Assembly: GCA_022644775.1 (NCBI GenBank) | Contig: JALCHN010000001.1 | Coordinates: forward strand, 124,001-188,000 | Direction of reading: 5' to 3' | From: Eggerthellaceae bacterium | GTDB lineage: Bacteria; Actinomycetota; Coriobacteriia; Coriobacteriales; Eggerthellaceae | DNA: 64,000 nt | Part shown: piece after piece, positions 63,187-64,000 of the stretch | Numbering within the stretch: the first letter of the stretch is position 1 | Layout: the number at the start of each line of letters is the position of its first letter | Made by a program: the position numbers and the translations under genes | The notes under the pieces: model-generated | The model's input: the letters and a program-made list of their open reading frames with translations, nothing else | Told to the model about the DNA's origin: nothing | Database searches by the model: none

Positions 63187-63804
63187 CTAGAAGGCGCTGC
63201 CCGTCGACGACGAACCGCCCGTCGCTGCGCCCGTGCCCAAGGACGCGACCGACGACAGATCGACGCCCATGACGCCGAGCACGACCATGTCGAGCAGGGC
63301 GCCCAAGATCACGCCGATGCAGCTGTACTTCAGGGCCTGGGAACGCAAGCTGCGCGTGCGCACGTCGGGCCCCAAGAAGGAGATGACGGCGACGAGCAGG
63401 CTGAAGATGCCGATCATCATGCCGAGCACGATCCAGAGGGCCTTCATCGCGCCGGACATCTGCGCCGGCTTGTCGCCCTTGTAGTTGGGGTTAGGGATGA
63501 AAGGCATCTGGTCATCGGGCAGCTGGAAGGGGTTGCGCGAGCCGTTGCCGTCGGCACCCGTTGCGGGCTGCTGCGGTTGCACGGGCGTCTGCTGGGGCGC
63601 GGCGGCTGGCTGCTGCGGCTGGGCGGGCGCCTGCGGGGCGGCACCCTGCGGCGCGGCGCCCGATGCGGGCTGATCGGCGCCCGGGGCCTGCGGCTGCGCG
63701 CCGTCTGCTGCAGGCGTCTGGCCGGCGACGCCGGCGGGCGGCGTGGGCGGCTGGTTGCGGGTATCGGACTGGTCTGGTTTCGTGTCTTCGCTCATCGTAT
63801 GCAT
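63187..63804 (-). CDS. Pro/Gln/Ala-rich membrane protein with two TM segments
   Basis: Low-complexity N-terminus AAPQAPAQPQQPAAAPQQTPVQPQQP then ALWIVLGMMIGIFSLLVAVISFLG and YSCIGVILGALLDMVVLGVMGVDL; start 63804 or 63795. Confidence 0.65.
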   Translation of the reverse strand: MHTMSEDTKPDQSDTRNQPPTPPAGVAGQTPAADGAQPQAPGADQPASGAAPQGAAPQAPAQPQQPAAAPQQTPVQPQQPATGADGNGSRNPFQLPDDQMPFIPNPNYKGDKPAQMSGAMKALWIVLGMMIGIFSLLVAVISFLGPDVRTRSLRSQALKYSCIGVILGALLDMVVLGVMGVDLSSVASLGTGAATGGSSSTGSAF

Positions 63805-64000
63805 ATACCTCTGCTGTGGGGTCTCATTTGCCTGTATTGTAGCAACGCGCCGCGCACGTGCCGCTCGATCGGCGCCACGCATTACTGTTTCGTAGGAAAG
63901 CCTCCGCGCGAGCGCGCCCGCCGCCTCGCCGCCTGCGCCTTTCGGCAGCCGCCGCAGCCCCGGCCGTGCGCCTCGCCGCAGCTGCCGCCTCGCTGCCATC

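Overview
This high-GC window is mostly chromosomal housekeeping and accessory DNA. The genes (membrane-LuxR regulator, DmsABC, the style of short-chain anaerobe metabolism) suggest a Coriobacteriia/Eggerthellaceae-like actinobacterium; that placement is inference, not tested. I support about 55 CDSs, one tRNA-Ala(GGC), one cobalamin riboswitch, several intrinsic terminators and several intergenic repeat structures. Core blocks are: ligA/tlyA, nnrD/acpS/glmS, panC/panD, dmsABC with a TorD-type chaperone and a divergent membrane-LuxR regulator, mazG, an M16 peptidase, the pyrH-frr-uppS-cdsA-dxr-rseP-ispG-proS cluster, htrA, acpP, aspS and hisS. Two regions stand out. (1) At 14.9-21.3 kb, a cobalamin riboswitch precedes an apparent five-gene operon: a surface-anchored transcobalamin/intrinsic-factor-like protein (LPXTG-like MPQTGD), a DUF4430 (transcobalamin C-terminal-like) membrane-tethered protein, EcfT, a fused double-ATPase EcfA, and an ECF S component. 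This looks like a bacterial surface corrinoid-capture and import system. (2) At 59.20-59.45 kb, immediately after a DUF559-type gene, six copies of a 25-nt motif sit on an exact 41-nt period, three direct and three inverted around a centre, forming a perfect 27-bp inverted repeat. I recognise no known element with that layout. Other noncoding signals include GGGGACGG-type long palindromes, a BIME/REP-like cluster at 23.4-23.95 kb and a TGCACGGTT-motif array at 28.1-28.45 kb. Start codons are inferred from motifs and SD-like sequences. No database search was run, so family names rest on my reading of the translated sequence.
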